64,000 nucleotides of DNA from Neomoorella sulfitireducens (GCF_024733845.1 NZ_JANRHG010000006.1:62001-126000); one strand, 5' to 3'. Positions 1 through 8,245 are shown, numbered from the stretch's first letter. A program made the numbers and translations. Notes: generated by a model from the letters alone, not told the origin.

Positions 1-72
1 TTTAACTTACAGTTAATTTATTTCCACATCGGGAGCAGAATTCCTGCCATATAGTAAAATTTTAACTTCAAA
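1..72. other. Short left-edge intergenic stretch
   Basis: AT-rich sequence downstream of the permease stop codon. I see no convincing terminator, RNA or reading frame before the window edge. Confidence 0.4.
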
Positions 73-1110
73 TCAACTCCCCACCAGGCGTGCCCAGATA
101 AATTTCACTATAATGTACCCGATAGCCGTCAGGGGCACGGCCAAAAGCAGGCCGCTCACCCCCCAGAGTTCACCGCCGGCCAGGAGGGCAAATATAATTA
201 CCAAAGGGTGGAGACCGACACTCTCACTTAAGATACGAGGTGCCAGCAAACTACCCTCAACCTGCTGGACAATTACCATGATGACCAGGGCGTAAAGGGC
301 CGTTTTCTTTGATTCCAGCAGGGTCAGGGCCAGGACGGGTATGGCACCGATTACCGGTCCAAAATAAGGAATTAAATCGGCCAGGCCCACTACTATACCC
401 AGGATTACTGCGTACCGTGAACCAACCATGGCAAGGCCCAGACCGGTTAGAAAACCTACAATCAGGGACACCAGCAGGTGGCCGCGGATGAAGCTGGTCA
501 ATACCCGGTCAATTTCCAGCCACAGGCCTAAAAAATCTTCCTTCATCTGGATAGGTAGCAGGTGGCTGGCCGCCCGGCCGATTTGCTCACCGTCGCGTAA
601 TAAGTAGTAGGCTAAAATTGGCGCCAGGAGGAAGCTGGTGGCCCCGGCCAGGAGATCGAGGATGGCCTGGAGGGCCCGGCGGGCTTCCTGCTGGAAGGTG
701 ATGCTTATATTGATTAGGGATTCGTCCAGAAGCCGCCGCAGGCCGGCAGGTATGGCTACTTGATTGTACCGCTGGTAAAAAGCCTGAAGCAAGCCCTCAA
801 CCTCGGCCGTTAAGGCAGGTAACCGGATAAGGAATTCATTTAATTCCCGGATTAGCCTGGGCAAAATAAAGAAAAATACCGGCAGGGAAAGGACCAGGAT
901 AAGGAGATACAATAATAAAATAGCCAGGGGGCGCTTTAAACCCTTTTTCTCCAGCTTCATCATGGCCGGCTTTAATAGATAAGCCAGGAAGGCCGCCAGG
1001 AAGAAAGGTGTTAAAACCCCTCGCACCCGGTACAGGAAAAACAAGGCCGCGGCCAGGAAAAGCCCGGCCCCGGCCAGGCGCCAGATTTTTAAAGCCCGCT
1101 TTACCGTCAT
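73..1110 (-). CDS. AI-2E family transporter (PerM-like permease)
   Basis: A 345-residue integral membrane protein with several long hydrophobic helices: two near the N-terminus, one around residue 60-85 and a cluster in the C-terminal half. The segment DLIPYFGPVIGAIPVL near residue 245 is the most recognisable family signature (PF01594). Family members export small molecules or ions. The substrate cannot be read from sequence, and the AI-2 label is historical. The ATG follows a GGGAAAG-type ribosome site. The gene follows a small glycine-rich membrane protein on the same strand, 12 bases apart, so the two are probably co-transcribed. Length is normal for the family. Confidence 0.85.
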   Translation of the reverse strand: MTVKRALKIWRLAGAGLFLAAALFFLYRVRGVLTPFFLAAFLAYLLKPAMMKLEKKGLKRPLAILLLYLLILVLSLPVFFFILPRLIRELNEFLIRLPALTAEVEGLLQAFYQRYNQVAIPAGLRRLLDESLINISITFQQEARRALQAILDLLAGATSFLLAPILAYYLLRDGEQIGRAASHLLPIQMKEDFLGLWLEIDRVLTSFIRGHLLVSLIVGFLTGLGLAMVGSRYAVILGIVVGLADLIPYFGPVIGAIPVLALTLLESKKTALYALVIMVIVQQVEGSLLAPRILSESVGLHPLVIIFALLAGGELWGVSGLLLAVPLTAIGYIIVKFIWARLVGS

Positions 1111-1122
1111 ATCTTTCCCAGC

Positions 1123-1305
1123 CTAAAGCCTGCCCTTGGAGCGACGGCGAACAACTCCCCTGGGGCGGTCCGGGACGGTTTCCTCCTGGGACATGACTGT
1201 TACCGGATCTGCCGGCAACGGCGGTGTTTCCCGGGGACATTTAAAAGTACTTCCGATTATGGCCCCCACGATACTACCGGCAATAAACCCACGCCAGAAA
1301 CTCAA
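1123..1305 (-). CDS. Small YtxH-like membrane protein
   Basis: A 60-residue protein with a TTG start. Residues 1-22 form one glycine-rich hydrophobic segment (FIAGSIVGAIIGS), followed by a basic, proline-containing tail. This layout resembles short YtxH/GvpP-like proteins, but the similarity is in composition only and no function can be given. It sits directly upstream of the AI-2E permease on the same strand and downstream of a tiny zinc-ribbon gene, so the three probably form one unit. The ribosome site is weak (AGGGTAGGGGG some distance upstream), which makes the start uncertain. It could also be a non-coding gap, but the transmembrane pattern and same-strand position argue for a gene. Confidence 0.55.
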   Translation of the reverse strand: MSFWRGFIAGSIVGAIIGSTFKCPRETPPLPADPVTVMSQEETVPDRPRGVVRRRSKGRL

Positions 1306-1319
1306 GCTTACTTTGCCCC

Positions 1320-1469
1320 CTACCCTTCCAGGGATATTAAGGTTCCGTCCTCAGCAACATTAAAAATCTCCCAGCGATCGTTAAATTCTACGAAACAATC
1401 CCAGCAGTAATATTGATCGCTTCCGATTTTTCCGATGGCCCTACTCCCACAATGGGGGCAGTTTAACAT
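1320..1469 (-). CDS. Tiny zinc-ribbon protein (49 aa)
   Basis: A short reading frame starting with ATG that encodes MLNCPHCGS near its start and a CWDC motif about 18 residues later. The CPHC and CWDC pair is a typical four-cysteine zinc ribbon. The rest is acidic with aromatic residues and no membrane segment. Function is unknown. Small zinc ribbons of this kind often bind nucleic acid or act as assembly factors, but nothing here decides. It lies between the PRC-barrel gene and the small membrane protein on the same strand, with gaps of about 15-20 bases, so co-transcription is likely. The four spaced cysteines and in-frame context make chance unlikely. Confidence 0.65.
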   Translation of the reverse strand: MLNCPHCGSRAIGKIGSDQYYCWDCFVEFNDRWEIFNVAEDGTLISLEG

Positions 1470-1490
1470 TTTACTCACTCCCTAAGATAC

Positions 1491-1955
1491 TCAACCCATG
1501 ATCACTTCCTGTGCTCCCCACTCTACTTCACCGGTGAGAGGAATTTCCCGGCGCCCTTCCAGGAGGTCATTCACCAACCCCGTTGATATCTCCAGGGCTC
1601 TTACCCTCCCAGAAGGAAGATCAACAACGAGATCTTCCACCAGGCCCAATTCCAGGCCCTCCCGGTTTAAAAGGCGAAGGCCCTTTATCTCCTGCCAGCG
1701 CCTGAACCCCTCCGGCAGTTCATTGCCTATGGCCCCTGCACCGGTAACGGTAAAGATTTTGGGTCCCCGGCCCTGCAGTTCCTCAAAGGATATCACCCGG
1801 GGCTGTTGCAACCAGGTGCCGTCGGCCAGGACAAGAGCCTTTAAAAGGCCTGTTTTCTCGTCGTAGAGGAGGTCCTGGACCCGCCCTAACTCCTCTCCCC
1901 GGTCCTGGCTGATGACCGGCAAACCGACCAGTTCCCTCCCCTTGGGCATACTCAA
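1491..1955 (-). CDS. PRC-barrel domain protein (two repeats)
   Basis: A 154-residue protein with two PRC-barrel-like units. The first covers about residues 5-75 (GRELVGLPVISQDRG, then LGRVQDLLYDEKTG). The second covers about residues 88-150 (IKGLRLLNREGLELG, then LVEDLVVDLPSGRVRALEIS). PRC barrels are small beta domains found in photosynthetic reaction centre H subunits and in RimM. In Firmicutes, stand-alone tandem forms (YlmC/YrrD-like) have no settled role and are sometimes linked to sporulation. No signal peptide or membrane helix is visible. It lies just downstream of the mnmA terminator and probably has its own promoter. Confidence 0.8.
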   Translation of the reverse strand: MSMPKGRELVGLPVISQDRGEELGRVQDLLYDEKTGLLKALVLADGTWLQQPRVISFEELQGRGPKIFTVTGAGAIGNELPEGFRRWQEIKGLRLLNREGLELGLVEDLVVDLPSGRVRALEISTGLVNDLLEGRREIPLTGEVEWGAQEVIMG

Positions 1956-1960
1956 ACCCC

Positions 1961-2006
1961 CGTTAAAAAAGATAACCTTCCTCTAGTATAACCGGGGAAG
2001 GTTATC
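1961..2006 (-). terminator. Intrinsic terminator after mnmA
   Basis: Perfect 11-bp inverted repeat GATAACCTTCC / GGAAGGTTATC at 1971-2006 with a 14-base loop. On the minus strand it is followed by a run of six T. It ends the Rrf2-nifS-nifU-mnmA transcript. Confidence 0.85.
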
Positions 2007-2016
2007 GACATGCGCT

Positions 2017-3147
2017 TCACTCATAATCAAAAGCAGCCTCAATGGTACCGCCTCCTACCACCAGGTCGTCCTGGTAGTATACCACGGCCTGGCCGGGGGT
2101 AACGGCTCGCTGGGGCTCATCAAATTCCAGCCTGGCATGGCCATCTGCCATGGGATACCAGGTAGCTGCCGCCTCGGGGGCCCGGTAACGAATTTTCGCC
2201 GTTACCCGGGCCCGGGAGGGCAGTTCCCCCCACAGGATGTAATTGTTATCCCGGGCATAAAGGACGCGTCGCTCCAGGTCTTCTTTGCCGCCGACAATAA
2301 CGGCATTGCGTTCTGGATCCAGGGCTACCACAAAGCAGGGCTTACCCAGGGCCAGGCCCAGGCCTTTGCGCTGGCCGATGGTGTAATAAGGAAGCCCCTC
2401 ATGCCAGCCAACCACCTGCCCCCTAACATCCAGGATGGGACCAGGTTTTATAGCCTGCGCCGCCTTGCTCCGGAGAAAATCGCGATAATCCCCCTCCGTG
2501 ATAAAGCAAATATCCTGGGATTCGGCCTTTTCAGCAACCGGCAGGCCATATCTTTTGGCAAGCCGGCGCACTTCCTGTTTGGTATAGTCCCCCAGGGGGA
2601 GGAGGGTATGGGCCAGCTGTTCCTGGGTAAAGGAATAAAGGAAGTAGCTCTGGTCCTTATCAGGATCGCGCCCCTTGGCCAGGAGATACCGGCCGCGCCC
2701 GGCATCGTAAAGTCGCCGGGCATAATGGCCGGTGGCCAGGTAATCCATACCCAGGGCGCGCGCCTTTTTTAAAAGGACGTCAAAGCGTACCTTACGGTTG
2801 CAGGCTATGCAGGGATTGGGAGTTTCCCCTTGCAGATAGGAGGAAACGAAATAATCGATAACTTCGCGCTCAAAAACCTCGCGAAAGTTCAAGACGTAAT
2901 ATGGTATCTCCAGGATGCCGGCCACCCGGCGGGCATCGTCCACGGCAGCGAGACTGCAACAGCCGGTTTCTCCTGCCGGAGGCGGTGTGCCCTCAGGCCA
3001 CTGGTCCAGGGTAACGCCGATTACCTCATAGCCGGCTTCCTTCAATAAAGCGGCGGCCGTAGAACTGTCCACGCCGCCGCTCATGGCCACCATAACTTTT
3101 GCCTTGTGGGCCGCTTTGGCCACCCCCCTGGATTTAGTATTGTTCAC
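2017..3147 (-). CDS. mnmA: tRNA-specific 2-thiouridylase MnmA
   Basis: A 376-residue enzyme that adds sulfur to U34 of the tRNAs for Lys, Glu and Gln, using ATP and sulfur relayed from a cysteine desulfurase. The PP-loop SGGVDSS lies at residues 23-29. The catalytic-cysteine motifs NPCIACN (about residue 112) and ESQDICF (about residue 212) are both present. The N-terminal 15 residues are a short basic extension. The GTG start directly follows the nifU stop codon, so translation is probably coupled. Position after nifS and nifU fits the sulfur-relay role, since the desulfurase upstream is the likely donor. Length is normal. Confidence 0.95.
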   Translation of the reverse strand: MNNTKSRGVAKAAHKAKVMVAMSGGVDSSTAAALLKEAGYEVIGVTLDQWPEGTPPPAGETGCCSLAAVDDARRVAGILEIPYYVLNFREVFEREVIDYFVSSYLQGETPNPCIACNRKVRFDVLLKKARALGMDYLATGHYARRLYDAGRGRYLLAKGRDPDKDQSYFLYSFTQEQLAHTLLPLGDYTKQEVRRLAKRYGLPVAEKAESQDICFITEGDYRDFLRSKAAQAIKPGPILDVRGQVVGWHEGLPYYTIGQRKGLGLALGKPCFVVALDPERNAVIVGGKEDLERRVLYARDNNYILWGELPSRARVTAKIRYRAPEAAATWYPMADGHARLEFDEPQRAVTPGQAVVYYQDDLVVGGGTIEAAFDYE

Positions 3148-3534
3148 TCAAGAAACCTTTTTATTCTTATTCCGGTAATCTTCAATGGCTTTATGCAGGG
3201 CATCGGCGGCCAGGTTGGAACAATGCATCTTCTGGGCCGGCAGGCCGTCCAGGGCCTCGGCTACCGCCTTATTGGTTATTTGCAGCGCTTCTTCTATTGT
3301 TTTTCCTCTGACCAGTTCCGTCACCATGCTGCTGGTTGCAATGGCGGCGCCGCAGCCAAAGGTTTTAAACTTACAATCCTTAATAACGCCATCTTCCACC
3401 TGGATGTACAGGCGCATGATATCACCGCAAACGGGGTTGCCCACTTCACCGACACCGCTTGGGTTTTCAATCTCGCCCACATTGCGAGGATTGGTAAAAT
3501 GGTCCATAACCTTTTCGGAATACACCCTGCTCAC
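3148..3534 (-). CDS. nifU: Fe-S cluster scaffold protein NifU/IscU
   Basis: A 128-residue scaffold on which [2Fe-2S] and [4Fe-4S] clusters are built before transfer to target proteins. The three cluster-binding cysteines are visible: NPVCGD (about residue 35), GCGAAIATSS (about residue 61) and HCSNLAADAL (about residue 104). The length matches a stand-alone IscU-type domain, without the ferredoxin and thioredoxin-like domains of full-length nitrogen-fixation NifU. It follows nifS by about 16 bases in one operon with the Rrf2 regulator and mnmA. This is the usual clostridial housekeeping iron-sulfur locus. Confidence 0.93.
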   Translation of the reverse strand: MSRVYSEKVMDHFTNPRNVGEIENPSGVGEVGNPVCGDIMRLYIQVEDGVIKDCKFKTFGCGAAIATSSMVTELVRGKTIEEALQITNKAVAEALDGLPAQKMHCSNLAADALHKAIEDYRNKNKKVS

Positions 3535-3550
3535 TCCTTTGTTTCTCCTT

Positions 3551-4714
3551 TTATTTGTTGTACAGGGGCGACATGGCCCGCAAGCGGGTTACTATTTCGG
3601 GCATCACTTCCAGGACGTAGTCAATATCGGCTTCCGTATTATCACGGCCCAGGGTCATGCGTACCGACCCATGGGCCACTTCATGGGGTATACCCATGGC
3701 CAGCAGGACATGGGACGGATCCAGGGAACCGGATGTGCAAGCCGAACCACTGGAGGCGCAGATACCCTTCATGTCCAGGCTTAAAAGCAGGGATTCGCCT
3801 TCTACATAGCGGAAGCTGAAATTGGCGTTGGTGGCCACCCGGTTTTCCCGGTCACCGTTTACCTGGACATCCTCAATCCGCTCAAGGATGCCATCTATTA
3901 GCTTGTCCCGCAGGGCTTGCAGTCGTTTCATCTCGTGGGGCAGTTCCTTTCCGGCCAGTTCCGCCGCCCGGCCAAAACCTACAATTCCCGGCATGTTTTC
4001 CGTACCCGGCCGGCGCTTGCGCTCCTGGCCGCCCCCGTGCAGGATGGGGGTAATCCTCGTACCTTTACGTATATAAAGGCAGCCCACGCCTTTAGGACCG
4101 TATATCTTATGGGCGGAGGCCGAGAGCAAGTCCACATTCAGTTCATCGACATCAACGGGGATCTTGCCTACACTCTGGACGGCATCGGTATGGAAGATAA
4201 TCCCGCGTTCCCGGGCCAGATGCCCTATTTCTTTAATGGGCTGTATAGTACCTACTTCATTGTTGACGTGCATGACGCTGATGAGAATGGTTTCGTCGGT
4301 AATTGCTTCTTCTACATCCTCCACCCGTACCAGGCCTTCCGGGGTCACCGGCAGGAAAGTTACTTTAAAACCCTGGCGCATTAAATACTGGGCCGTGTGC
4401 AGGACGGCGTGGTGTTCGATGCTGGAGGTTATAATATGGCGGCCCTTTTTCTCGTTGGCCGCCGCCGTGCCTATAAGGGCCAGGTTGTCGGCCTCAGTGC
4501 CGCCGCTGGTAAAAAAGACCTCCTCGGGCCGGGCGCCAATCAAGTACGCTACCTTTTCCCGGGCTTCATCCAGGGCTTTTTTCGCCTCCCGGCCGTAGCT
4601 GTAAATGGTGGAAGGATTGCCAAGGGCGTCCTCCTTGAGAAAGGGCAGCATGGCTTCCAGGACTTCGGGCCGGACCGGCGTAGTAGCGCTGTGATCAAGG
4701 TAAACCCTGCGCAT
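3551..4714 (-). CDS. nifS: Cysteine desulfurase NifS/IscS
   Basis: A 387-residue class V aminotransferase-fold enzyme that uses pyridoxal phosphate to take sulfur from cysteine, giving alanine and an enzyme persulfide. The PLP lysine is in SASAHKIYGPKG (about residue 203). The mobile active-site cysteine is in SSGSACTSG (about residue 327), on a long loop typical of group I (NifS/IscS) enzymes. SIEHHAVL and HTDAVQSVG contact PLP. It lies about 20 bases after the Rrf2 regulator and just before the scaffold gene. It should feed sulfur both to NifU and to MnmA, which are co-encoded. Confidence 0.95.
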   Translation of the reverse strand: MRRVYLDHSATTPVRPEVLEAMLPFLKEDALGNPSTIYSYGREAKKALDEAREKVAYLIGARPEEVFFTSGGTEADNLALIGTAAANEKKGRHIITSSIEHHAVLHTAQYLMRQGFKVTFLPVTPEGLVRVEDVEEAITDETILISVMHVNNEVGTIQPIKEIGHLARERGIIFHTDAVQSVGKIPVDVDELNVDLLSASAHKIYGPKGVGCLYIRKGTRITPILHGGGQERKRRPGTENMPGIVGFGRAAELAGKELPHEMKRLQALRDKLIDGILERIEDVQVNGDRENRVATNANFSFRYVEGESLLLSLDMKGICASSGSACTSGSLDPSHVLLAMGIPHEVAHGSVRMTLGRDNTEADIDYVLEVMPEIVTRLRAMSPLYNK

Positions 4715-4734
4715 AATTCCACCCTTTTCTTTCG

Positions 4735-5187
4735 CTAGATATAATACATATAATGTTTATCGTCTTGCTGCATTTTACTTGCTTTATCTACCATGTCGGC
4801 CAGGGTAAAGCTGTCCAGGACGCTGCTGATGCTGTCCCGCACCTTTTCCCAGATGCCCCTGGTGACACAGGTCTCTGCCCGCTCGCAGCATTCACCTTCC
4901 CTGTCATTCAGGCAATCAACCGGAGCAATGGGACCCTCCAGCACGCGGATAATATCCCCCACGGTAATTTCCTCCGGGTCGCGGGCCAGGATATAACCGC
5001 CCTGGGCGCCCCGGACGCTTTTCGCCAGGCCGGCTTTACGCAAAACGGCAATGAGCTGTTCTAAGTAGTGTTCAGATATCTCTTGCCTTTCGGCTACGCT
5101 TTTAATAGGGATGGGGCCTTCGCCGTAATGCTGGGCCAGGTCAAACATGGCGCGCAGGCCGTATTCGCCCCGCGTCGAGAGTTTCAC
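4735..5187 (-). CDS. Rrf2 family regulator (IscR-like)
   Basis: A 150-residue winged-helix repressor. The start is the GTG at 5187, directly after a GGAGGTG ribosome site (MKLSTRGEYGLRAM). Longer readings run into the promoter and are ruled out. The helix-turn-helix covers roughly residues 25-50 (SVAERQEISEHYLEQLI). After the wing lies a cysteine cluster (DCLNDREGECCERAETC, about residues 90-106). It resembles the IscR [2Fe-2S] site, and CymR-type sulfur regulators lack such cysteines. As the first gene of an Fe-S assembly operon, it probably senses cluster supply and autoregulates. CymR-like control by cysteine status is the alternative. Confidence 0.88.
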   Translation of the reverse strand: MKLSTRGEYGLRAMFDLAQHYGEGPIPIKSVAERQEISEHYLEQLIAVLRKAGLAKSVRGAQGGYILARDPEEITVGDIIRVLEGPIAPVDCLNDREGECCERAETCVTRGIWEKVRDSISSVLDSFTLADMVDKASKMQQDDKHYMYYI

Positions 5188-5227
5188 CCCATCACCTCCA
5201 ATCCCTAGTGATTTGCTCGGTAATAAT

Positions 5228-5256
5228 ATCTTAGCAATTAACTCGGGTTTTGTCAA
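5228..5256 (-). promoter_or_regulatory. SigA-type promoter of the Rrf2-nifS-nifU-mnmA operon
   Basis: On the minus strand TTGACA (5256-5251), a 17-base spacer and TAAGAT (5233-5228). Transcription should start near 5221, about 35 bases before the GTG start codon. A 12-bp perfect palindrome, AAAGTCGACTTT at 5261-5272, lies just upstream of the -35 box and may be an operator. Confidence 0.8.
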
Positions 5257-5460
5257 CGCTAAAGTCGACTTTTTTACTCAGCTTTAAATTATCCTGATCG
5301 ACAGGTAAATATACAATCATGGTAATAATCCATGTACATGCGCCAAAATTATTCATTTCCCGGGCAGGCCTAGAAAATGTGTGCAGATTACCAGGGCTTG
5401 ATTTTCCTGGTAAGTTATGCTAGTTTCTAGTATTGAAGATTGAGCAAGGGAGGCATGACC

Positions 5461-5985
5461 TTGACTAAAGACGTAATTGCTGCCATTAAAGAACGCCGGA
5501 GCATCCGCCGTTTCAAGCCTGACCCCATTCCCGAAGCTACCATTGGCCGCCTGCTGGAAGCAGCCTGCGCCGCGCCTTCGGCCGGTAACGTGGAGCCGTG
5601 GTTTTTCTATTGCATCTACAAGGATGATCTAAAAGAGGCCATAGCCCGGGCAGCCCTGGGCCAGAAGTTTGTTGCCCAGGCGCCGGTCGTCATTGTGGTA
5701 TGCGCCGATCCGGAAAGGGCCGCAACCGCTTACGGTGAACGGGGCCGCTATCTTTATTGCTTGCAGGATACGGCTGCAGCCGTCACTAATCTCATGCTGG
5801 CCGCCACCGGCTATGGCCTGGGGACCTGCTGGGTAGGAGCTTTCAGTGAAGCTGAGGTAAGCCGCATCCTTTCTTTACCACCTAACCTGCGGCCGGTAGC
5901 CATCATACCGGTGGGTTACCCCGACCAGAAGCCATCACCGCGGCCGCGCCGTTCCCTGGAAGAGGTGGTACGGGTTATACGTTAA
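5461..5985 (+). CDS. Nitroreductase family protein
   Basis: About 174 residues of the FMN-dependent NfsA/NfsB superfamily. The N-terminal FMN-phosphate motif RRSIRRFKPDPI and the Ser/Gly-rich APSAGNVEPW segment are clear, as is the GLGTCWVGAFSE stretch common in short family members. These enzymes reduce nitro, quinone or enoate compounds with NAD(P)H, and the natural substrate here is unknown. The preferred start is TTG at 5461, since AAGGGAGG (5446-5453) sits 7 bases upstream. An ATG at 5455 would be only one base from that site. It is transcribed away from the Rrf2 operon and may share its control region. Confidence 0.85.
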   Translation: MTKDVIAAIKERRSIRRFKPDPIPEATIGRLLEAACAAPSAGNVEPWFFYCIYKDDLKEAIARAALGQKFVAQAPVVIVVCADPERAATAYGERGRYLYCLQDTAAAVTNLMLAATGYGLGTCWVGAFSEAEVSRILSLPPNLRPVAIIPVGYPDQKPSPRPRRSLEEVVRVIR

Positions 5986-6132
5986 ATAAAAGTTTACCGG
6001 GGCAAAAAAATTAATCCTAATCGCTATCATGCTGACAATCTCCCTGGCCTGTTCCAGCAGGAGCCGGCGTAAATCTTCCAGCCGGTTTTACATGCCGTTG
6101 TAAAATGTTAGAATAGAGTTGAGGTGTTATTA

Positions 6133-7470
6133 ATGGATCTATTCGAGCAGGCCAGCGAGGAAAACCGGGAGGCACGCGCTCCCCTGGCCGTAAGGATGCG
6201 GCCCCGTACTTTAGATGAATTTATCGGCCAGGAAAAAATCGTGGGTCCCGGCACCCTGCTACGGCGGGCTATTGAGAACGACAGCCTGGGTTCCATTATC
6301 CTCTGGGGTCCTCCCGGGAGCGGCAAAACAACCCTGGCACGGATAATCGCCCGTATGACCAGGGCCCATTTTGAATCTTTAAATGCCGTTTTAGACGGTA
6401 TTAATGATATCCGCCGGGTCATTGCCGCCGCCAGGGAGCGGGAAAAATACTACCAGCAAAAGACGGTCATTTTTGTTGATGAAATTCACCGCTGGGCCAA
6501 AAATATCCAGGACGCCCTCCTCCCTTGCGTCGAGGAAGGATTGCTGACCCTTATCGGTGCCACCGTTGAAAACCCCATGTTTACGGTTAATGCCGCCATT
6601 CGTTCCCGCTCCAGGATCTTCCGCCTGGAGGCTTTATCTGACCAGGCCATCCTGGCCCTTCTCCGCCGGGCTCTGGAAGATCCGGAACGGGGACTTGGCA
6701 GATTCAATGTCGTAGTTGAAGCGGAAGCCCTGGAGCACCTGGCCCGGGTAGCTAACGGCGATGCCCGGGTAGCCTTAAACGCCCTGGAGTTTGCCGTCCT
6801 CACCACCCCGCCGGACGAAAAAGGCTACCGCTACCTTACCCTCAGGGTTGCCGAAGAGGCCATCCAGCAGCGGGCCGTCCTCTATGACCGGGACGGTGAC
6901 CAGCATTATGACTGCGTCTCGGCCTGGATTAAAAGCATGCGCGGCTCGGACCCCGACGCCGCCCTTTACTGGCTGGCCCGGATGATTTATGCCGGGGAAG
7001 ATCCGGCTTTCCTGGCGCGGCGACTCCTCATCCACGCCGCCGAGGATGTGGGCCTGGCCGATCCCCAGGCCCTGGTGGTGGCCAGTGCCGCCGCCCAGGC
7101 GGTGGAACGGGTAGGCCTGCCGGAAGGCCGGATAATCTTAGCCGAAGCTACTATTTATATTGCCCTGGCTCCCAAAAGCAATTCGGTCATCAAAGCTATC
7201 GACGCTGCCCTGGCAGCGGTAGAAAAAGAAACGGCCGCGCCAGTACCCATCCACCTGCGGGATGCAAATTACCGGGGAGCAGCCGCCTTCGGCCATGGGA
7301 AGGGATATAAGTACCCCCACGATTATCCCGGCGGTTGGGTCGAACAGGAGTACCTTCCTGACAACCTCCGGGGAAAGATTTTTTATCATCCCAGCAACTA
7401 CGGCCGGGAAGGGCAATTAAAAATAGCCTGGCAGCAGCGTAGGCATAGCAAGGGTGACAGCAAGGCTTAA
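6133..7470 (+). CDS. rarA: Replication-associated recombination protein RarA (MgsA)
   Basis: A 445-residue AAA+ ATPase of the clamp-loader clade that acts at stalled forks. Walker A is GPPGSGKTT (about residue 57) and Walker B is VIFVDEIH (about residue 115). The C-terminal tetramerisation region is present, including the DANYRGAAAFGHGKGYKYPHDYPGG type of ending. The stretch after Walker B reads HRWAKNIQDALLP, where the family usually has HRFNKxQQDxLLP. It is therefore somewhat divergent and may be a paralogue. The ATG at 6133 lies 7 bases after GAGGTG. An in-frame GTG at 6124 is less likely. A bidirectional terminator follows. Confidence 0.88.
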   Translation: MDLFEQASEENREARAPLAVRMRPRTLDEFIGQEKIVGPGTLLRRAIENDSLGSIILWGPPGSGKTTLARIIARMTRAHFESLNAVLDGINDIRRVIAAAREREKYYQQKTVIFVDEIHRWAKNIQDALLPCVEEGLLTLIGATVENPMFTVNAAIRSRSRIFRLEALSDQAILALLRRALEDPERGLGRFNVVVEAEALEHLARVANGDARVALNALEFAVLTTPPDEKGYRYLTLRVAEEAIQQRAVLYDRDGDQHYDCVSAWIKSMRGSDPDAALYWLARMIYAGEDPAFLARRLLIHAAEDVGLADPQALVVASAAAQAVERVGLPEGRIILAEATIYIALAPKSNSVIKAIDAALAAVEKETAAPVPIHLRDANYRGAAAFGHGKGYKYPHDYPGGWVEQEYLPDNLRGKIFYHPSNYGREGQLKIAWQQRRHSKGDSKA

Positions 7471-7486
7471 GGAATAATTTAAAATA

Positions 7487-7528
7487 TAAAAAGCCCACCG
7501 GGTGGCACGTTATCTACCGGTGGGCTCT
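7487..7528. terminator. Bidirectional terminator between rarA and trxA
   Basis: Inverted repeat AGCCCACCGG / CCGGTGGGCT (7492-7501 and 7517-7526) with a 15-base loop. The minus-strand side has a strong T-run and the plus-strand side a weak one. It ends trxA and probably rarA. Confidence 0.8.
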
Positions 7529-7537
7529 TTCGATGCT

Positions 7538-7867
7538 TTATAAATACTTTTCCAGCACCTGCACCAGTTTTTCTTTTGACTGGTATCCAACGAGGCGAGA
7601 GACAACCTCGCCGTTTTTAAATAACAGGAGGGTAGGAATGCTCATAATACCGTATTGCGCTGCTAAACCTTGATATTCATCGACATTTACCTTAGCCACC
7701 TTTATCCTGCCCCGGTATTCCTCTGCCAGTCCTTCTACTATTGGTGCAATCATCCGGCAGGGACCACACCACCCGGCCCAGAAGTCAACCAGAACCGGAA
7801 TCTGGGCGTCAAGGACTTCTTCTTTAAAATCGGCATCACTAAGGGTAATTATATTTGGTGAGGCCAA
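7538..7867 (-). CDS. trxA: Thioredoxin
   Basis: A 109-residue thiol-disulfide reductase. The active site WCGPC has Cys34 and Cys37, preceded by VDFWAG, and the cis-proline is in the MSIPTLLLFK stretch. The protein is cytosolic, with no signal sequence. It starts with TTG after GGAGGGAAAAGGT. It lies about 20 bases downstream of a CsoR-type metal repressor on the same strand, so the two are probably co-transcribed. This suggests a link to copper or thiol stress. No thioredoxin reductase is nearby. Confidence 0.93.
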   Translation of the reverse strand: MASPNIITLSDADFKEEVLDAQIPVLVDFWAGWCGPCRMIAPIVEGLAEEYRGRIKVAKVNVDEYQGLAAQYGIMSIPTLLLFKNGEVVSRLVGYQSKEKLVQVLEKYL

Positions 7868-7888
7868 ACCTTTTCCCTCCTTCTCATT

Positions 7889-8182
7889 TTAACTGGTGAA
7901 ACGATTTAATACATCAATTAATTCATTAATTATTTCTCCATCTTCCTGGTTAACGATTGCCGTCCGGACACAGCCGCGGACATGGGCTTCAAAAATCATG
8001 GTTCCAACCTTTTTCAGGGCTGCCCGCGCTGCGGCAATTTGAATAAGAATATCCACACAATACTTGTCCTCTTCAATCATACGCTGGATACCTTTAACCT
8101 GGCCTTCTATCTTCCGCAGGCGGAGTAGTAAATCGTCCCGCTGGGGAGCATACGAACTTTCTTCGCCCGGTTTCCTGCTCAC
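7889..8182 (-). CDS. csoR: CsoR-family copper-type metal-sensing repressor
   Basis: A 97-residue all-helical repressor (DUF156). With GTG at 8182 as start, preceded by AAAGGAGG, the metal ligands are Cys42, His67 and Cys71. Their spacing of 25 and 4 residues is that of the Cys-His-Cys copper(I) site of CsoR, rather than the formaldehyde or persulfide types. Metal binding normally releases the protein from DNA. No copper exporter or chaperone is next to it. The only partner gene is trxA downstream, so the regulon must lie elsewhere or include thioredoxin. Confidence 0.85.
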   Translation of the reverse strand: MSRKPGEESSYAPQRDDLLLRLRKIEGQVKGIQRMIEEDKYCVDILIQIAAARAALKKVGTMIFEAHVRGCVRTAIVNQEDGEIINELIDVLNRFTS

Positions 8183-8245
8183 TCCTCTAACCTCCTTTCC
8201 CGTGATACCCTTATCCAGTATAAAGGATATTTGCCACCCCGGCAA

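Noticed and set aside
3106-3819. A 237-codon plus-strand frame opposite nifU and nifS
   Set aside because: It is antisense to conserved genes with clear motifs, has no ribosome site and gives a low-complexity product.
5188-5256. N-terminal extension of 23 residues on the Rrf2 regulator
   Set aside because: It would start inside the -35 box of a strong promoter, and the GTG at 5187 has an excellent ribosome site.
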